From an uncultured Celeribacter sp. (lineage in GTDB: Bacteria > Pseudomonadota > Alphaproteobacteria > Rhodobacterales > Rhodobacteraceae), in the NCBI RefSeq assembly GCF_963676475.1, contig NZ_OY781106.1:2666001-2730000 (forward strand): 64,000 nt of DNA, written 5' to 3'. This document shows positions 61,211 to 64,000 of this stretch, one piece after another (within the stretch, counting starts at the first letter, position 1; the number at the start of each line of letters is the position of its first letter). A program made the translations under genes and the position numbers. The notes beneath the pieces were generated by a model, which was not told the origin of the DNA, did no database searches, and was given only the letters and a program-made list of their open reading frames with translations.

Positions 61211-61878
61211 AGATCCGCCCCCGATTGTTGAATGCGGCGATTGGAAATCCGCAACACGCGGGCCGCGACCTGTGCCTTGGCCTGACGAATGAGATGCAGA
61301 TCATGAGTGGCGATCACCACGGTCTTGCCCATGCGATTGAGTTCAATCAACAATTGCAACAACCGCAGCGACATTTCCCAATCTACGTTGCCGGTGGGTT
61401 CATCCGCCAAGATGATCTCCGGCGACATGATCACGGCGCGCGCAAGCGCTGCACGTTGACGTTCGCCGCCGGACAATTCGGGCGGACGCGCCTTGGCCTG
61501 ATCCGACAGACCGACCCAGTTCAACAGGTCGTCCAAATCCTGATCATCGCGATCCCGGCCTGACACGGACAGCGGAAGCGCGACGTTTTCGACCACGCTC
61601 AAATGATCAAGAAACTGGCAATCCTGATGGACAACCCCGATCCGACGCCGCAACTCGGCCACCTCGTCGCGTTCCATCTGGCGCGTGTCCTCGCCAAAGA
61701 TCGACACGCGTCCGGCCGTGGCCTGAAGCTCGCGGTAACACAGTTTGAGAAAGGTGGTTTTCCCGGCACCCGACGGCCCCGTCAGGAAATGAAACGACCC
61801 CGGCGCCAGCGTCAGAGACATTTCCGTCAAAAGCTCTCGCCCACCGTAGCCGTAGCCTGCTTCATGAAACTCGATCAC
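61207..61878 (-). CDS. ftsE: Cell-division ATP-binding protein FtsE
   Basis: A 223-residue ABC ATPase. Walker A is GPSGAGKT (about 38-45), the signature LSGGERQR (about 135-142) and Walker B IILADEPTGNVD (about 155-166), a block typical of the FtsE/LolD type; the start MIEFHEAGYGYGGRELL is FtsE-like. It is cytoplasmic and binds FtsX. Coupled to ftsX by a 4-base overlap. It is divergent from the zinc-ribbon gene, sharing a 182-base promoter region with an inverted repeat. Confidence 0.93.
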   Translation of the reverse strand: MIEFHEAGYGYGGRELLTEMSLTLAPGSFHFLTGPSGAGKTTFLKLCYRELQATAGRVSIFGEDTRQMERDEVAELRRRIGVVHQDCQFLDHLSVVENVALPLSVSGRDRDDQDLDDLLNWVGLSDQAKARPPELSGGERQRAALARAVIMSPEIILADEPTGNVDWEMSLRLLQLLIELNRMGKTVVIATHDLHLIRQAKAQVAARVLRISNRRIQQSGADL

Positions 61879-61925
61879 ATGTCACCTCTGCGAACCCAAC
61901 CCGCATTTTCGCGCGTCGCTTCTTC

Positions 61926-61972
61926 GCGACAGTTTTGCCTCACCGGTCAAAACCTTTCAATGCAACTGTCGC
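61926..61972. promoter_or_regulatory. Inverted repeat in the ftsE / zinc-ribbon divergent promoter
   Basis: GCGACAGTT (61926-61934) and AACTGTCGC (61964-61972), 9-bp perfect arms with a 29-base spacer. The half-site resembles that at 51397-51432 (shared core GC[A/G]ACAGT). A dual operator is possible. Confidence 0.45.
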
Positions 61973-62060
61973 AAAAACATGGACAATCTGCGCTCGAACG
62001 TTAAGAATTCCGAAAAACAGCGCTGCTGACGTGCGCAGAAACCATGTGGCAGGGGAAAAT

Positions 62061-63047
62061 ATGCGGTTAATTTGTCACAATTGCGGAGCTCAATACGAGG
62101 TCGATGCACGTGTCATACCTGACACGGGTCGTGACGTGCAATGTTCAAACTGCGGCCACACCTGGTTTCAAAAGCCTGCACATATGGACAACGATCTGGC
62201 CGATGAGCTGGGCTATGAAGTCCCCGAAGAAGGGGAAGCTGGCGAAGACAGTCCTGAGGCTGAGCCTGCGGTCCCGGATTTCGAAACATCCCCCGAGCCG
62301 GAACGCGAAGCCGTTCAGGACATTATGTCGGATGATGTGCCTGAAGAAGAGCCCGCCCCCCAGACGTCTTTTGCGCCAGATATGTCAGATGAGACGGAGC
62401 TTGTCCCCGAAGATCTCTCTGAGCCCACCGTCATCGACGCCGAAGACGATGCGCCCGAAACAACGTCACACTCTGGCTCTACGCTTAAAGACAGCGTGCG
62501 CGACATCCTGCGTGCCGAGGTCGAATTCGATCAGTCCATGCGCCATAGCGACGGCGCAACACTTGAGACCCAACCCGATCTCGGCTTGGAAGAACCGGCA
62601 CAAGATGCCGCCAGGAAAAGCCTGCGCGATCGCATGGCACGCCTGCGAGGCCTGGACCCGGCGGACTCCGGTATCGTCGCGGGGGGCGTGGCGGCCGCCA
62701 GTGGCAAACGTCGCGATCTTTTGCCCGACATCGAGGAAATCAATTCGACGCTCAGCGCCGCGTCCGAGCGTGATGAGGACGGCAGCGTCCCGGATGAGGA
62801 CACCCGCCGAACCCGCGCCGAACGCTCCGGGTTTCGCGGCGCGTTTCTGACGCTGGTGCTCGCGGCGGCAATCCTTGTCCTGCTCTATATTCTCGCACCT
62901 GTGATCGCTGCGAAAGTCCCGGCGCTTGCGGGCGCGATGGACGCCTATGTGTCCGTGGCGAATGATTTTCGCGGCTGGCTGGATCAGCTTCTCTCTGGTG
63001 CCAGCGCGCGTTTGACTGCGCTCTTGGGCCAGATCAGCGGCACTTAA
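62061..63047 (+). CDS. MJ0042-type zinc-ribbon membrane protein
   Basis: A 328-residue protein. The N-terminal MRLICHNCGAQYEVDARVIP plus QCSNCGHTWFQ (cysteines 5, 8, 28, 31) is the MJ0042 zinc-ribbon found in many alphaproteobacterial envelope-associated proteins. Residues 40-140 are very acidic and Pro/Glu-rich, probably disordered; 145-235 is mixed. A single transmembrane helix (about 259-285) is followed by about 40 C-terminal residues, which should lie in the periplasm. The topology puts the zinc ribbon in the cytoplasm. No known function. The ATG at 62061 has CAGGGG upstream. It is convergent with the TIGR02302-like gene. Confidence 0.85.
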   Translation: MRLICHNCGAQYEVDARVIPDTGRDVQCSNCGHTWFQKPAHMDNDLADELGYEVPEEGEAGEDSPEAEPAVPDFETSPEPEREAVQDIMSDDVPEEEPAPQTSFAPDMSDETELVPEDLSEPTVIDAEDDAPETTSHSGSTLKDSVRDILRAEVEFDQSMRHSDGATLETQPDLGLEEPAQDAARKSLRDRMARLRGLDPADSGIVAGGVAAASGKRRDLLPDIEEINSTLSAASERDEDGSVPDEDTRRTRAERSGFRGAFLTLVLAAAILVLLYILAPVIAAKVPALAGAMDAYVSVANDFRGWLDQLLSGASARLTALLGQISGT

Positions 63048-63056
63048 TCAAACGCT

Positions 63057-64000
63057 TTAGAACTGATCGAGCAGGCGGTTGAGGTAATCGCGCCCTTCCG
63101 CTGTGCGCTCGCGATCCTCGGTGCGGCGACGGATTTCGTCCAAAAGCTCCTCGGCGCGACGATAGACATCCTCGCCTTCGTAGAATTCATCGTCGGACCC
63201 AAAACGCCCCGTGTCACCGGGTCTGCGCCCCAAGGGATCGCGGCCCTGCGGCTCGCCGCCCGCGCTGCCTTGGCCGTCTTGACCCTCTTGATCTTGTTGC
63301 TGCTGCGCCTGCTGTTCACCGAGCTGACGCATGCCTTCACGCAGCGCCTCCATCGCCTCGGCCTGACCGTCGAGCGCGCCGGAGAGATCGCCCTCGCGCA
63401 GCGCCCGCTCGGCCTCTTCCATGGCGCGATCCGCACGATCTAGCGCACCGCCAAGGCTCTCTTCGCCGCCCCCCTGACCACCGGGAAGATTGCGGCGTTG
63501 TTGACGTAGTGCATCGCGCAGCGCCTGTTGGCGTTCGGACAAGGAGCGTTGATCGCCACCAGCCCCTTCGCCTTGATTTTGACCTTGGTTCTGACCTTGC
63601 CCTTCGGAGCCACGCTCCTCTTCGGACTGACCGTCTTGGCTCTGATCATTCTGACCGGGCTGGTTCTCCCCGAACTGGTCCTGAAGATCGGAGAAGGTGT
63701 CGTCGTTCAGCTCCTGTTGATCGCGCAGCGTGTCTTGCAGGCCTTGCATACCCTGATTGCCTTGGCCGCCCTGCCCCTGGCCCTGCGTCACCCGCATGTT
63801 CTCCAGCATTTCGGCCAACATATCCATGAGCTGCTGCGCCTCGGCCATGCGGCCCTGCTCCATCAGCTCCTGAATGCGGTCCATCAACTCTTGCAACTGA
63901 TCCTGGGTGATCTGTTGGCCTTGGTCCTGCCCCTGATCCGGCATATCCGTGCCGTCATCTTGGGGGCCCTGCTGTTCGGCCAGTTGCTGCATGTAATCGC
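63057..64000 (-). CDS. TIGR02302/DUF4175-like protein, C-terminal part
   Basis: The visible 314 codons are the C-terminal part of a larger protein whose N-terminus lies beyond the window: the frame is open through base 64000. The sequence is extremely rich in Gln, Gly, Glu and Asp (GQGQGGQGNQG, NQGQNQGEGAG), with helical Met/Leu/Gln segments (LQELMDRIQELMEQGRMAEA, AQQLMDMLAEMLENM) that look like coiled-coil. The final domain is EELLDEIRRRTEDRERTAEGRDYLNRLLDQF (split here). This matches the TIGR02302/DUF4175 family, whose N-terminal half has transmembrane helices. Function unknown. Confidence 0.85.
   Translation of the reverse strand, partial: DYMQQLAEQQGPQDDGTDMPDQGQDQGQQITQDQLQELMDRIQELMEQGRMAEAQQLMDMLAEMLENMRVTQGQGQGGQGNQGMQGLQDTLRDQQELNDDTFSDLQDQFGENQPGQNDQSQDGQSEEERGSEGQGQNQGQNQGEGAGGDQRSLSERQQALRDALRQQRRNLPGGQGGGEESLGGALDRADRAMEEAERALREGDLSGALDGQAEAMEALREGMRQLGEQQAQQQQDQEGQDGQGSAGGEPQGRDPLGRRPGDTGRFGSDDEFYEGEDVYRRAEELLDEIRRRTEDRERTAEGRDYLNRLLDQF

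Overview
The window is a GC-rich, densely packed stretch of a bacterial chromosome from an alphaproteobacterium, most likely a marine member of the Rhodobacteraceae (roseobacter group). This is inferred from lineage-typical genes: a DUF1013/TrcR cell-cycle regulator, a bacterial COQ9 homologue, the CycM-type anchored cytochrome c, L-malyl-CoA lyase, a TIGR02302-type membrane protein, a DUF1244 protein and two RTX calcium-binding proteins. Most of the window is core genome. There is no rRNA, tRNA, prophage, CRISPR array, transposase or integrase that I can see, and no gene-free gap above about 300 bases.

Layout. 1-6802: tail of an RTX protein, hemF, a small lipoprotein, a degenerate SDR, an RsmC-like methyltransferase, clpS, a HAD hydrolase and a D,D-carboxypeptidase with a SPOR domain. 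6989-12725: a complete yejABEF peptide importer on the minus strand. 12944-15896: cycM, pheA, an SRPBCC protein and nudC. 16160-20992: a Tat-exported CpdB-type nucleotidase followed by a three-gene NMT1/ThiY-class ABC importer. 21073-22767: a peroxiredoxin divergent from an OxyR-like LysR regulator. 22811-26924: SRP RNA, rsgA, dnaX, ybaB, recR. 26993-30588: trcR, a secreted RNase T2, a quinone-oxidoreductase/COQ9 pair and rpsU. 30748-37365: alcohol dehydrogenase, a DEAD-box helicase, DUF779, aldehyde dehydrogenase and an AcoR-like regulator that lacks the AAA+ domain; the alcohol and aldehyde dehydrogenase genes carry the same palindrome upstream. 37462-42445: Lrp regulator, mscL, a GST and two tandem GT39-like membrane glycosyltransferases. 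42480-49757 (minus strand): pheT, three small genes including an AT-richer DUF2513 gene, pheS, rplT, rpmI, a small membrane protein and pyk. 49897-52537: N-formylglutamate amidohydrolase family protein, CHMI-like protein, DUF1244 and a membrane-anchored RTX protein. 52700-56863: dat, dgcA and dgcN (D-amino-acid/D-glutamate catabolism) divergent from mcl1. 56939-64000: AraC/GyrI regulator, accA, a PPOX flavoprotein, ftsE-ftsX-plsC, a zinc-ribbon membrane protein and the C-terminal end of a TIGR02302 protein.

Two gene sets stand out. The first is an apparent alcohol-to-aldehyde-to-acid regulon (30748-37365) tied together by TGTCTCA-N4-TGAGACA operators and probably read by the GAF-Fis regulator encoded there. 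The second is the dat-dgcA-dgcN operon, which would feed D-amino acids (peptidoglycan remnants, marine dissolved organic matter) into L-glutamate and oxo-acid pools. At small scale the intergenic DNA contains several short repeat families (a 29-bp pair, a GAGTATTT motif family at gene ends, and a 97-bp element with terminal inverted repeats) and several protein families with substituted catalytic residues (SDR, OxyR-like regulator, RNase T2). I did not find a clear new defence or mobile system. All assignments come from reading sequence and remembered family motifs; no search was run.
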